Below are positions 7,607 through 14,078 of a stretch of 17,954 nt of DNA, in pieces (positions within the stretch are counted from its first letter, which is position 1; each line of letters starts with the position of its first letter). Below the pieces are notes generated by a model that searched no databases, was not told the origin of the DNA, and saw only the letters and a list, made by a program, of their open reading frames with translations. The stretch covers positions 1-17,954 of the forward strand of contig JANQRM010000694.1 of NCBI GenBank assembly GCA_028284565.1, read 5' to 3'. A program made the translations under genes and the position numbers. Source of the DNA: Anaerolineae bacterium. Lineage in GTDB: Bacteria > Chloroflexota > Anaerolineae > Aggregatilineales > Phototrophicaceae.

Positions 7607-8581
7607 TCACTCCAGATTAACTCGTGCATGATTGAGTTGATTTATCTCGTCTTCAGATAAGTCGATGACTAATGCACCAAGATTTTCATTTAATTGCAAT
7701 AGGTTATCAACGCCCATCACCGGGAGTATCGGATTTTCTTGTTGAAGCATCCACGCAAGCACAACTTGATTCAAGGAAGCCTCGTGATTCGTAGCAACTT
7801 CCTTCAGCACGCCAAATTGCTTATCGAGATGGCTCGTTTGATATGGGGGCGGAACAGCACTTCGATTATCTATCATATATGCGCCACCAATGAGGGGCGA
7901 ATAGGCGAGCAGGGTGATGGAATTTGAATTGCAATAATCCAGCAAATCATCTGTCACAGCGACTTGAGGCGCGAAATTGGCTCTTACATCAGGGTGCAGA
8001 TAGGTGAATTTCTGTTGAACACAGCAATACTCAATCAGTGAGTATATTTCACTGAGTAGCCTTGCCTCAGCTAAACGCCAACTGGCAATATTACTCGCGC
8101 CTGCATAACGAATCTTCCCCTGTTGTTTAAGTTTATCCAGCGCAGTTAAGGTCTCTTCAAACGGTGTTAAGCGGTCATCCACATGAGCGTAATAGAGGTC
8201 TATTGTCTCACATTGCAGTCGGCGTAGCGATTGCTCACATTCAGACATGATTACTTGGGCGGTTAGGCGCGGTTGGTTTTCGTCTAAATGCTCATGACCC
8301 TGATGCAAGATACCTCCGACTTTCGTTGCAAGAAATATCTCATCCCTACATTGGCGCGATTGCATCCACTGTCCCAGCAGGGTTTCGCTCTCATCACCAG
8401 AGAAGCCATCAATCCAACCCGCATAGATATTGGCTGTATCCAAAAACGTCCCACCAGCTGAACGATAAGCATCCAAGATCGGATATGACTTGTCCCCTTC
8501 AAGTGTGCTTCCAAAATACATCGTCCCAAGACATATCGCACTAACCGATGTGCCACTTGAACCAAGTGGAAGTGTATTCAT
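7607..8581 (-). CDS. Aldo/keto reductase
   Basis: A 324-aa NADPH-dependent aldo/keto reductase with a (beta/alpha)8 barrel. The catalytic tetrad is visible: D48 and Y53 in FLDTANIY, K87 in FLATKVGG, H133 in LYYAHVDD. The N-terminus MNTLPLGSSGTSVSAICLGT and the late segments LLAYSPLIGGAY and VLAWMLQQENPILPVMG (cofactor-binding side) are typical of the family, and the length is normal. Such enzymes reduce aldehydes and ketones; the substrate cannot be predicted. The start at 8581 has AAAGGAT about 6 bases upstream. It converges with the SGNH gene across 23 bases with no visible terminator, and lies 72 bases downstream of the SRPBCC gene on the same strand. Confidence 0.9.
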   Translation of the reverse strand: MNTLPLGSSGTSVSAICLGTMYFGSTLEGDKSYPILDAYRSAGGTFLDTANIYAGWIDGFSGDESETLLGQWMQSRQCRDEIFLATKVGGILHQGHEHLDENQPRLTAQVIMSECEQSLRRLQCETIDLYYAHVDDRLTPFEETLTALDKLKQQGKIRYAGASNIASWRLAEARLLSEIYSLIEYCCVQQKFTYLHPDVRANFAPQVAVTDDLLDYCNSNSITLLAYSPLIGGAYMIDNRSAVPPPYQTSHLDKQFGVLKEVATNHEASLNQVVLAWMLQQENPILPVMGVDNLLQLNENLGALVIDLSEDEINQLNHARVNLE

Positions 8582-8653
8582 GATATCCTTTTGGGGTAGT
8601 TAACACATCTCCAGAAGATAATCAAATCCACTCCACTTGACAACTAATGAGTA

Positions 8654-9118
8654 CTAATAAGCAGGTTGTTTGGCTAGCTGTTTCAGATACTTTGCCAGAT
8701 TATTCAACTCCCGACGATACATCCGACGGGCGATGGGTGCTTGCGTGAGGCGTTGCATCAAGCCCATGATGCCGGGTTCAATGGGAAATTGTGAGGCGAT
8801 GGTGATGCGGGTTTGTTCACCCTCGTTTAAGGGTTCGAAGATGAAGCGCGTGAGTTGGTCACTATGCATGTCTTTTTCGACGAGAATGCGTCCGGGTTCA
8901 GGTTCACTGACGATTTGGCGGTAGTGTCTGACTTGTCTCCAAACATTGACACGAAGTCGGACAATCGTACCCTCACCTTGTCCACCTTCTTCGACGACCA
9001 TCTCCTCAAACCATGGCTGAGGTAGGATAGCTTTGTGTCCGACGTGGTAATCTGCAATGACCGCATGGACATCTTTAGGTCGGGCGTTGATAACAGCGAA
9101 TTCTTGAGCGTAAATCAT
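8654..9118 (-). CDS. SRPBCC (START/polyketide cyclase-like) family protein
   Basis: A 154-aa protein whose N-terminus (EFAVINARPKDVHAVIADYHVGHKAILP) and alternating strands through FIFEPLNEGEQTRITIASQF, followed by a long C-terminal helix, match the helix-grip fold of the SRPBCC superfamily. Members bind hydrophobic ligands in a deep cavity; some are cyclases, many have no known activity. The start at 9118 has AAGGA about 8 bases upstream. It is transcribed divergently from a TetR-family regulator gene with only 84 bases between starts, so it is a plausible target of that regulator. The aldo/keto reductase gene lies 72 bases downstream on the same strand and may be cotranscribed. Confidence 0.78.
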   Translation of the reverse strand: MIYAQEFAVINARPKDVHAVIADYHVGHKAILPQPWFEEMVVEEGGQGEGTIVRLRVNVWRQVRHYRQIVSEPEPGRILVEKDMHSDQLTRFIFEPLNEGEQTRITIASQFPIEPGIMGLMQRLTQAPIARRMYRRELNNLAKYLKQLAKQPAY

Positions 9119-9132
9119 GAGGTGTTTCCTTC

Positions 9133-9198
9133 TTGAGTTGTCGATTTACTCAATAGGGTATAGAGTCAACCTAACTACGTAAACCTGTTCACAGTTAG
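9133..9198. promoter_or_regulatory. Inverted repeats in the SRPBCC/TetR divergent promoter region
   Basis: Two inverted repeats lie between the divergent starts: TTGAGT (9133-9138) with ACTCAA (9148-9153), and CTAACT (9171-9176) with AGTTAG (9193-9198). TACGTA (9176-9181) is a further small palindrome. TetR regulators usually bind such sites beside their own gene. No clear -35/-10 pair was seen. Confidence 0.35.
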
Positions 9199-9202
9199 AC
9201 AA

Positions 9203-9775
9203 ATGTCTACTAAAAGCCAGCGACGTACCTATCTTGCTCTGTTCAATGCCACCTATGAACTCATCCTTGAAAAGGGCTATGATGCGGTGACGATTGCGGA
9301 GATTGTCCGACGTGCCGATTATGGACGCAGTACCTTCTACTTACACTTCAAAGACAAAGCCGATGTCGTCTGGAAGATGCTAGAGTCCCATGCTCAAATT
9401 CTTGATGAACAACTCATCGACATGGTAGGGAATCTGGAATCACCGTTGAGAGAATGGCGCGCGTGGCAACTGATTTTTACTTCCATTGACCAACAGAGGC
9501 TGTTTTTTCAACAACTCGATAGCGACTTCTCAGGGCGATTGCGCCAGCGTCAGAAAGCACTCGTGATTGAGAATTATCAGAAGCATTTACACAGTGGGTT
9601 CTATTCACTCGATACTAAGGTCCCCATAGCGATTAGTGCGCGCTTTATCACAGGTGGGCTGGTTGAGATATTGGATTATTGGCTCGACCAGCCCGAAGCA
9701 GGGAATCCCGATGAGATGGCAGATATGTTTTTTGAACTCGTTTTTCGGCAATCCCCACCGAAAGACACAGTGTAG
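9203..9775 (+). CDS. TetR/AcrR family transcriptional regulator
   Basis: A 190-aa protein with an N-terminal TetR DNA-binding domain: TYELILEKGYDAVTIAEIV, then RRADYGRSTFYLHFKDKADVVW, the helix-turn-helix and helix-4 signature at about residues 28-57. The rest is an all-helical, unconserved ligand-binding and dimerisation domain of ordinary length. It is divergent from the SRPBCC gene, separated by 84 bases with inverted repeats, which suggests autoregulation and control of the SRPBCC/aldo-keto reductase pair. Ligand unknown. Confidence 0.9.
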   Translation: MSTKSQRRTYLALFNATYELILEKGYDAVTIAEIVRRADYGRSTFYLHFKDKADVVWKMLESHAQILDEQLIDMVGNLESPLREWRAWQLIFTSIDQQRLFFQQLDSDFSGRLRQRQKALVIENYQKHLHSGFYSLDTKVPIAISARFITGGLVEILDYWLDQPEAGNPDEMADMFFELVFRQSPPKDTV

Positions 9776-9830
9776 ATATGTTTGCTGGGTGCAGGAACAA
9801 AGGAACTTAAGCTCAGATTGACGGAAGACC

Positions 9831-9839
9831 TGTTATAAT
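9831..9839 (+). promoter_or_regulatory. Extended -10 promoter of the 129-aa protein gene
   Basis: TGTTATAAT is a perfect TATAAT with a TGn extension and lies 35 bases before the ATG at 9874. There is no matching -35 at the usual distance, as is common with extended -10 promoters. It implies separate transcription from the TetR gene. Confidence 0.55.
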
Positions 9840-9873
9840 TTTCCCAAGCAAACAGGGAATTAAAGGAATCCTC

Positions 9874-10263
9874 ATGATTAACATTGAGTGGGCGAATGAG
9901 GAACAGACGGTTATCCGATGGCATTTGTCGGATGGGTGGACATGGGACGAGTTTTATGCCGCAAAAGCCGAATCAGAAGCGATGATTGAGCAAGTAACTG
10001 GTGTTGTGGATGGATTATTTGTCATGGATAATCCGAGCTATCTGCCAGCTTACTTCTTAGCCAACCTTCGCATTATTGTCCCCAACTCACATCCCCGCTA
10101 TGGGATCACTATTGTCGTCGGAAAGCAGAAGGCAATGCGCTTTATCTTCGATTGTGTGGTACGCATCACTTCGCGGGATGACCTGTTGTACTTGGTAAAC
10201 ACGGAGGAGGAAGCCTTTGCGCGCATCCAACAACTCCGCCAGCCGATGGTTGGGGGAGCCTAA
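9874..10263 (+). CDS. Conserved-looking hypothetical protein, STAS/SpoIIAA-like size
   Basis: A 129-aa soluble protein. The ATG at 9874 has AAAGGA about 7 bases upstream. It opens with a beta strand (INIEWANEEQTVIRWHLSD), an amphipathic helix (TWDEFYAAKAESEAMIEQV), then DGLFVMDN and later YGITIVVG strands, ending in a helix (TEEEAFARIQQLR). The alternating strand/helix pattern and the TEEEAFARIQ ending resemble SpoIIAA/STAS-like domains, but I cannot name a family with confidence and no catalytic motif is visible. It has its own promoter and stands alone between the TetR and nucleotidyltransferase genes. Confidence 0.65.
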   Translation: MINIEWANEEQTVIRWHLSDGWTWDEFYAAKAESEAMIEQVTGVVDGLFVMDNPSYLPAYFLANLRIIVPNSHPRYGITIVVGKQKAMRFIFDCVVRITSRDDLLYLVNTEEEAFARIQQLRQPMVGGA

Positions 10264-10345
10264 CCTATTCACTGCGCGCATCTGGAATGATGGCAACACA
10301 TCAGTTTCAAGACTGCATAGGGTTTGACCTTTCCCTTGACCACAA

Positions 10346-10376
10346 TTGTTGATTATCCTCACTTATGTATAAGTGA
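10346..10376 (+). promoter_or_regulatory. Palindromic operator overlapping a candidate promoter
   Basis: TCACTTAT (10359-10366) and ATAAGTGA (10369-10376) form perfect 8-base arms around GT. The candidate -10 TATAAG (10368-10373, five of six) lies inside the right arm, with TTGTTG (10346-10351) 16 bases upstream. A protein bound here would block the promoter of the nucleotidyltransferase gene. No dedicated regulator gene is adjacent. Confidence 0.45.
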
Positions 10377-10428
10377 TTGAATGGTATCATGCTTGATGAT
10401 GTGTCTTAGATCAGCCTAGACGACAAAG

Positions 10429-10962
10429 ATGAAATCACCACAACCCCATTTTTCAATCCAAGATGTGAGAGATTTTTATGTGCGTCTGGATAAGCTCGGT
10501 ATTGACCTGTGGCTGGATGGGGGCTGGGCAGTGGATGCCTTGTTGGGTGAACAGACTCGTCCCCATAACGACATCGATATTGTGATTGAACGCAAGTACT
10601 CACAGACCTTACGAGACTCTCTCGAAGCCGATGGCTATTATGAAGAGATACGAGATGATACTCGTGAGGTGAACTTTGTGTTGCGGGATGATGCCGGGCA
10701 TATCGTCGATTTTCATGTGATTGTGCTGGAGGTCGAGGGCAATGGGCGGTATGAGAAGGGCTTCATATTTCCGGCGGATTCATTGACAGGACAGGGGATA
10801 ATTGGGGGACGCAAGGTGCGGTGTATCTCCCCTGAATGGCTGGTGAAGTTTCACACGGGGTATACATTGCGTGAGAGCGATGTGCATGATGTGACTCGCT
10901 TATGTGAGAAGTTTGACCTTCCGCTCCCTCAAGAGTACCGACAATTTGTGGATAAGGCATAA
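10429..10962 (+). CDS. Nucleotidyltransferase, aminoglycoside/lincosamide-resistance type
   Basis: A 177-aa protein with the nucleotidyltransferase signature: GGWAVDALLG at 31-40, then TRPHNDIDIVI at 43-53, giving metal-binding D48 and D50, and a probable third carboxylate D94 in HIVDFHV. GGRKVRCISPEWLVKFHTGY (about 125-145) is the conserved C-terminal segment. This arrangement fits the ANT(2'')/LinB-like family (Aminoglyc_resit), whose members adenylate aminoglycosides or lincosamides. Environmental homologues are common and most are untested, so resistance is only a possibility. There is no strong ribosome-binding site before the ATG. It has a palindrome over its candidate promoter and converges with the substrate-binding protein gene; a palindromic repeat starts at its stop codon. 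Confidence 0.82.
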   Translation: MKSPQPHFSIQDVRDFYVRLDKLGIDLWLDGGWAVDALLGEQTRPHNDIDIVIERKYSQTLRDSLEADGYYEEIRDDTREVNFVLRDDAGHIVDFHVIVLEVEGNGRYEKGFIFPADSLTGQGIIGGRKVRCISPEWLVKFHTGYTLRESDVHDVTRLCEKFDLPLPQEYRQFVDKA

Positions 10963-10987
10963 GGACGTACTGTGCAGTACGCCCCTA
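10959..10987 (-). repeat. Palindromic repeat copy B, possible bidirectional terminator
   Basis: CGTACTG (10966-10972) and CAGTACG (10975-10981) form a perfect 7-bp stem around TG, extended by GG/CC after one mismatch. It overlaps the nucleotidyltransferase stop codon and fills the convergent gap. Read on the minus strand it begins TAGGGGCGTAC and ends GTACGTCCTTAT, like copy A at 5339-5365. There is no T-run, so terminator function is uncertain. Confidence 0.6.
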
Positions 10988-11010
10988 TAGTTGTTGCTAG
11001 TTGTTCGATC

Positions 11011-12546
11011 TTATGACCGTGACATCGAGAAGACTTCAATGATTTGGTCTTCGCGTGGTTCCCATACAATATCGCTACGGACCCCGTAGATATCGAATTG
11101 TTGGAAGAGGAAAAGCCAAGGCACATCTTCATAGATGATGTCAAGTGCTTGTGCATAGAGGTCGGCACGTAACTCTTGGTCAAGACTCGTGTGAGCTTCT
11201 GTCACAAGGTCAATCACATCTTGATTGACGTAATTGTTCTTGTTGGGTTGACGTGCAAATGCACCCCAGAGAACATCATCAGCATCAAAGGTGCTGGTTC
11301 CCCAACCCATGAAGTGTGCTTCGACAAGTTCGTTGGCGGGGTCTTCATTGCTGGGGTTGTTGGTGGCGCGGTACTTCGTCAGCTGGACGCTCCACTCATT
11401 GATATTCAGTTCCACATTGATACCAACTTGCGCCCATTGTCCGACGAGTGCTTCAGCGACTTCGCGGTCTTGTGCGTAACGTCCGACAGGTGCGTCAAGC
11501 GCAAAGGTAATGCCATCAGGATAACCTGCTTCGGCGAGGAGTTCACGTGCGCGGTCTGGATCATAGGGATAAGGTTCGAGTGTGCCATCATTTCCAAATA
11601 CGCCATGAGCTAATGGAATAGCTACTTGTTCAGCAGAGCCTTCAAAAAGGACTTCGATGATTTCGGGAACATTGGTGGCATATTGGATGGCTTGGCGGAC
11701 GCGGACATCGGCTAGTACTTCGTTCTTTGTGCCATCGAGGGCGACATATTGGAAGAAGGTACTGCGGACGGGGCGGACATCTAGTGCATCATCCGATTCC
11801 ACTTCGGATTGACGGAAGGCAGGAACTTCGGTGATGAGGTCCGCATCCCCCGCTTGGAGTGCCGCAACACGGGTCGAGTTTTCTGGGATGGGGCGGAAGG
11901 TGACGGTTTGAATACTTGGTGTGCCACGCCAGTAGTCGGCATTAGCTGATAGCGTCAGGTGGTCATCTTTGACCCATTCGACGAAGGTGTATGCGCCTGT
12001 GCCAACCGGATTGATAGAGACAACTTCTAAATCGTTGTTGGTGAAATATTCATTGGGGATGATATACCACTCACTCAAACGGGCTGGAAGCAGTGGGAAG
12101 GGATCAACTGTATTGATTTGAACGGTGAAGTCATCAATGATGTCCACACTTTCAATCACACTAAAGCGACTGCCCAGCGGTGAACCCAAATCGGGGTCGA
12201 GGGGTCGTTCTAAAGTGAACTTCACATCTTCTGCATTGAAGGCTTCGCCATTATGGAAGGTGATGCCTTCGCGCAGGGTGACTTCCCATGTGGTGTCGTC
12301 GAGGGCTTCCCAACCTGTGGCAAGCATCGGAACGAGTTCAAGGTCTAAGTTGCGGTAAATAAGCGTATCAAAGATATTGTTCAAAATGGCTTTGGAGCGA
12401 CTATCATTTTGAAGTTGCGGGTCGAGCGAGGCGGCATCCCCACCTTGCGCGATCACGATGCTGGAGCCATCTTGCGCGCCAACAAGACTAATCGAGAGCG
12501 TCACCAAGACGAGGGCAACGATCAATAGTATAGAACGGTATTTCAT
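11011..12546 (-). CDS. ABC transporter substrate-binding protein, peptide/nickel type (SBP_bac_5)
   Basis: I use the ATG at 12546 (511 aa) because AGGAG lies about 7 bases upstream and the product then starts with a clean signal peptide (MKYRSILLIVALVLVTLSIS, cleavage after LVGA). The mature protein begins IVIAQGGDAASLDPQLQND and contains the family hallmarks TWEVTLREGITFHNGEAFNAEDV, NPVGTGAYTFVEW and RVRQAIQYATNVPEII. This class binds peptides, nickel chelates or other small solutes outside the membrane and delivers them to Dpp/Opp-type permeases. There is no lipobox cysteine, so it would be released or held by another means. Matching permease genes lie on the same strand at 15035-16869, separated by the HxlR-ABM cassette. 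Solute unknown. Confidence 0.92.
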   Translation of the reverse strand: MKYRSILLIVALVLVTLSISLVGAQDGSSIVIAQGGDAASLDPQLQNDSRSKAILNNIFDTLIYRNLDLELVPMLATGWEALDDTTWEVTLREGITFHNGEAFNAEDVKFTLERPLDPDLGSPLGSRFSVIESVDIIDDFTVQINTVDPFPLLPARLSEWYIIPNEYFTNNDLEVVSINPVGTGAYTFVEWVKDDHLTLSANADYWRGTPSIQTVTFRPIPENSTRVAALQAGDADLITEVPAFRQSEVESDDALDVRPVRSTFFQYVALDGTKNEVLADVRVRQAIQYATNVPEIIEVLFEGSAEQVAIPLAHGVFGNDGTLEPYPYDPDRARELLAEAGYPDGITFALDAPVGRYAQDREVAEALVGQWAQVGINVELNINEWSVQLTKYRATNNPSNEDPANELVEAHFMGWGTSTFDADDVLWGAFARQPNKNNYVNQDVIDLVTEAHTSLDQELRADLYAQALDIIYEDVPWLFLFQQFDIYGVRSDIVWEPREDQIIEVFSMSRS

Positions 12547-12588
12547 AGGGTTTCTCCTGTTTATATGGTCTGTAATATTAATGACGCA

Positions 12589-12637
12589 ACTCATATGAGT
12601 ATCTTACATATTTAACACAGCGTATTGAGTTTGTCAG
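12589..12637 (-). promoter_or_regulatory. Candidate promoter and operator of the substrate-binding protein gene
   Basis: On the minus strand CTGACA (12637-12632), a 16-base spacer and TTAAAT (12615-12610) make a moderate promoter. Immediately downstream is the perfect 12-base palindrome ACTCATATGAGT (12589-12600), placed as an operator would be near the transcript start. Confidence 0.4.
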
Positions 12638-12746
12638 TTGTGAGTTGTTTCTCGGTTTGGTCGATTGATTTATGCAAATTATCTTATCGGCGGTACCTTT
12701 TATGTTACCTGATATATAGTTCGTTGAATGAATATGAAGCTGTCAT

Positions 12747-12762
12747 CAAGCACTCCTGCTTG
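12747..12762 (-). terminator. Hairpin directly after the HxlR gene
   Basis: CAAGCA (12747-12752) pairs with TGCTTG (12757-12762) around CTCC, one base past the HxlR stop codon. No T-run follows in the direction of transcription, so it is a weak terminator candidate. The rest of the gap 12638-12746 shows nothing I can name. Confidence 0.3.
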
Positions 12763-12763
12763 T

Positions 12764-13393
12764 CTATCCAAGTGCATCGAAAAAGAACTGGACAGCGACT
12801 TCATTTCCTGATATGTGTGTAAATATCGATCTATCGACATCCTTACCGCGTAACACAGTTGACATACCCTGATAATTTGTCGACATACGGGCATCGGGAT
12901 TTCTTGCAGGGCGCACGGTGACTGTAGGACTTTGATAGAGGATTATCTCCATAAATTCTCCATCAACTTCGACTTCGATCTCAAAGCGTTGTTTAGGTAA
13001 AACGTCTCCAGCTCGCACAAGAACAGACTGTAACGCCATCGCAATAGCACGAATACTCCTTTCATGAAGTGCAGGAGCGACTCGTGTCAACTTTGCACCC
13101 CAGAAGGCAAGTTCTTCAAGCGTTGTTCGGATGTCTGCACCTTGGTCTGTTAGCGAATAAACAGCTGTATTATGAACTTTTATTTGCCGAACAAGCCCAT
13201 CCTCCTCTAAACGTCGAAGCCGCTCTGCTAACAGATTCCCTGATATGCCCGGTAACCCGTCGCGGAGTTCATTGAAACGAGCGACACCACCCAGAAGCTC
13301 TCGAAGAATCAAAATCGTCCACCGATCACCTATAACATCCAGTGCAGTTGCCATGGGGCAAATTTGTTGATAGCTCTTGCGGTCTGTTTTCAT
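12764..13393 (-). CDS. HxlR-family winged-helix regulator with SCP2-like C-terminus
   Basis: A 209-aa protein. Residues 8-100 match the HxlR DNA-binding domain: CPMATALDVIGDRWTILILREL, FNELRDGLPGISGNLLAERLRRLEEDGLV and VYSLTDQG. Residues about 110-209 form an alpha/beta extension like the SCP2/sterol-carrier domain found behind HxlR domains in some actinobacterial and Chloroflexota regulators, and could be the ligand pocket. Cys12, in the CP motif at the start of the domain, is the only cysteine; the equivalent Cys in YodB and HypR senses quinones or oxidants. The start at 13393 has AGGGGG just upstream. It is divergent from two ABM-domain genes across 180 bases containing operator-like repeats, so it most likely represses both itself and them. 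Confidence 0.88.
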   Translation of the reverse strand: MKTDRKSYQQICPMATALDVIGDRWTILILRELLGGVARFNELRDGLPGISGNLLAERLRRLEEDGLVRQIKVHNTAVYSLTDQGADIRTTLEELAFWGAKLTRVAPALHERSIRAIAMALQSVLVRAGDVLPKQRFEIEVEVDGEFMEIILYQSPTVTVRPARNPDARMSTNYQGMSTVLRGKDVDRSIFTHISGNEVAVQFFFDALG

Positions 13394-13425
13394 TTTTCCC
13401 CCTAATCAATTGCTTTTTGTGATAC

Positions 13426-13490
13426 ATTATAATCTAAAAGTACACTTTTTATACTGTTAAGTTGACTTTTTGTACTCAGCATGATATGGT
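13426..13490. promoter_or_regulatory. Divergent promoters with two phased HxlR-type operator candidates
   Basis: Plus strand: TTGACT (13462-13467), a 17-base spacer and TATGGT (13485-13490) precede the ABM genes. Minus strand: a perfect TATAAT (13431-13426) precedes the HxlR gene. Two 17-base elements, AGTACACTTTTTATACT (13439-13455) and AGTTGACTTTTTGTACT (13460-13476), match at 14 of 17 positions and start exactly 21 bases apart. Each is a gapped inverted repeat (AGTA/AGTT, nine bases, TACT). The second covers the plus-strand -35 and the start of its spacer. Confidence 0.6.
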
Positions 13491-13573
13491 AGCACCATCA
13501 ATCACTGAACTGCAAAGTTCAATTATCCACCGAAACGCTTAGATTATGAAGCGGTAGGGAAAGGACAGTAAAA

Positions 13574-13948
13574 ATGAGTACGCAAGAAATTACAGTAGTT
13601 TATAAGTGGACAGCTAAACCGGGCAAATTAGATGAACTGAAAGCTATTTATGAAGATGTCTATCAAGCAATGCGAGACAATGAGCCAGATAGCCTCAAAA
13701 TGGAGTGTTACTTTGCAGATGAGGAAAATGCAATCATTGTTCATGATCTATTCAAGGATGCTGCAGCTATGGGTTTTCATCTCGGTGGAACAGCAGCACA
13801 GCACTTTCCCATGTTGGCTGAAATCGCGGTGCCGGGACCTTTTTTCTTCTGTGGTGATGTACCTGAAGAATTAATGAAGGTTGCTATCGATATGAATATG
13901 GGAGCTGAATTTGGCACTCATGCCTTTGGGTTTGACCGAAGTCGATAG
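13574..13948 (+). CDS. ABM-like dimeric barrel protein (single domain)
   Basis: A 124-aa protein with one domain of the antibiotic-biosynthesis-monooxygenase (ABM) / dimeric alpha-beta barrel type: strand ITVVYKWTAKPGK, helix LDELKAIYEDVYQAMRDNEP, strands KMECYFADEENAIIVHDLF, then KDAAAMGFHLGGTAAQHF and PGPFFFCGDV. Such proteins include cofactor-free quinol monooxygenases (YgiN-like), but many have no known activity. The C-terminal tail (VPEELMKVAIDMNMGAEFGTHAFGF) has a counterpart after domain 1 of the next protein. The ATG has AGGA about 9-10 bases upstream. It is the first gene of a two-gene unit divergent from the HxlR regulator. Confidence 0.75.
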   Translation: MSTQEITVVYKWTAKPGKLDELKAIYEDVYQAMRDNEPDSLKMECYFADEENAIIVHDLFKDAAAMGFHLGGTAAQHFPMLAEIAVPGPFFFCGDVPEELMKVAIDMNMGAEFGTHAFGFDRSR

Positions 13949-13965
13949 AGATAGAAACGCTTCAG

Positions 13966-14007
13966 ATGGATTCAGTGGATAAGTGTCTTTGGCAACATTG
14001 AATCCAT
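13966..14007 (+). other. Long stem-loop between the two ABM genes
   Basis: ATGGATTCA (13966-13974) and TGAATCCAT (13999-14007) are perfect inverted arms; a G-T wobble and TG/CA pairs lengthen the stem to 12 positions around an 18-base loop. There is no T-run. In a shared transcript it could set the ratio of the two products by stabilising or cutting the RNA. Confidence 0.45.
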
Positions 14008-14078
14008 TCTCGAACCATCCACACCTGTTACAATCAGTATGCTATCGTATGAAAATAAGAACTCTTTGGAGAGAAAAA

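Noticed and set aside
9819..9839. TTGACG as the -35 partner of the TATAAT before the 129-aa protein gene
   Set aside because: The spacing is only about 10 bases, too short for a sigma-70 promoter; the extended -10 explains the site better.
11176..11613. A 145-codon plus-strand open frame inside the substrate-binding protein gene
   Set aside because: It lies wholly opposite a well-supported gene, has no recognisable domain and no ribosome-binding site.
12560..12589. TTGCGT-18-TATAAA on the minus strand as promoter of the substrate-binding protein gene
   Set aside because: Transcription would start inside or after the AGGAG ribosome-binding site of that gene, so it could not support normal translation.
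12625..12822. A 65-codon plus-strand open frame in the gap between the substrate-binding protein and HxlR genes
   Set aside because: It has a low-complexity hydrophobic/Ser-rich composition, runs into the HxlR gene on the other strand, and has no good ribosome-binding site.
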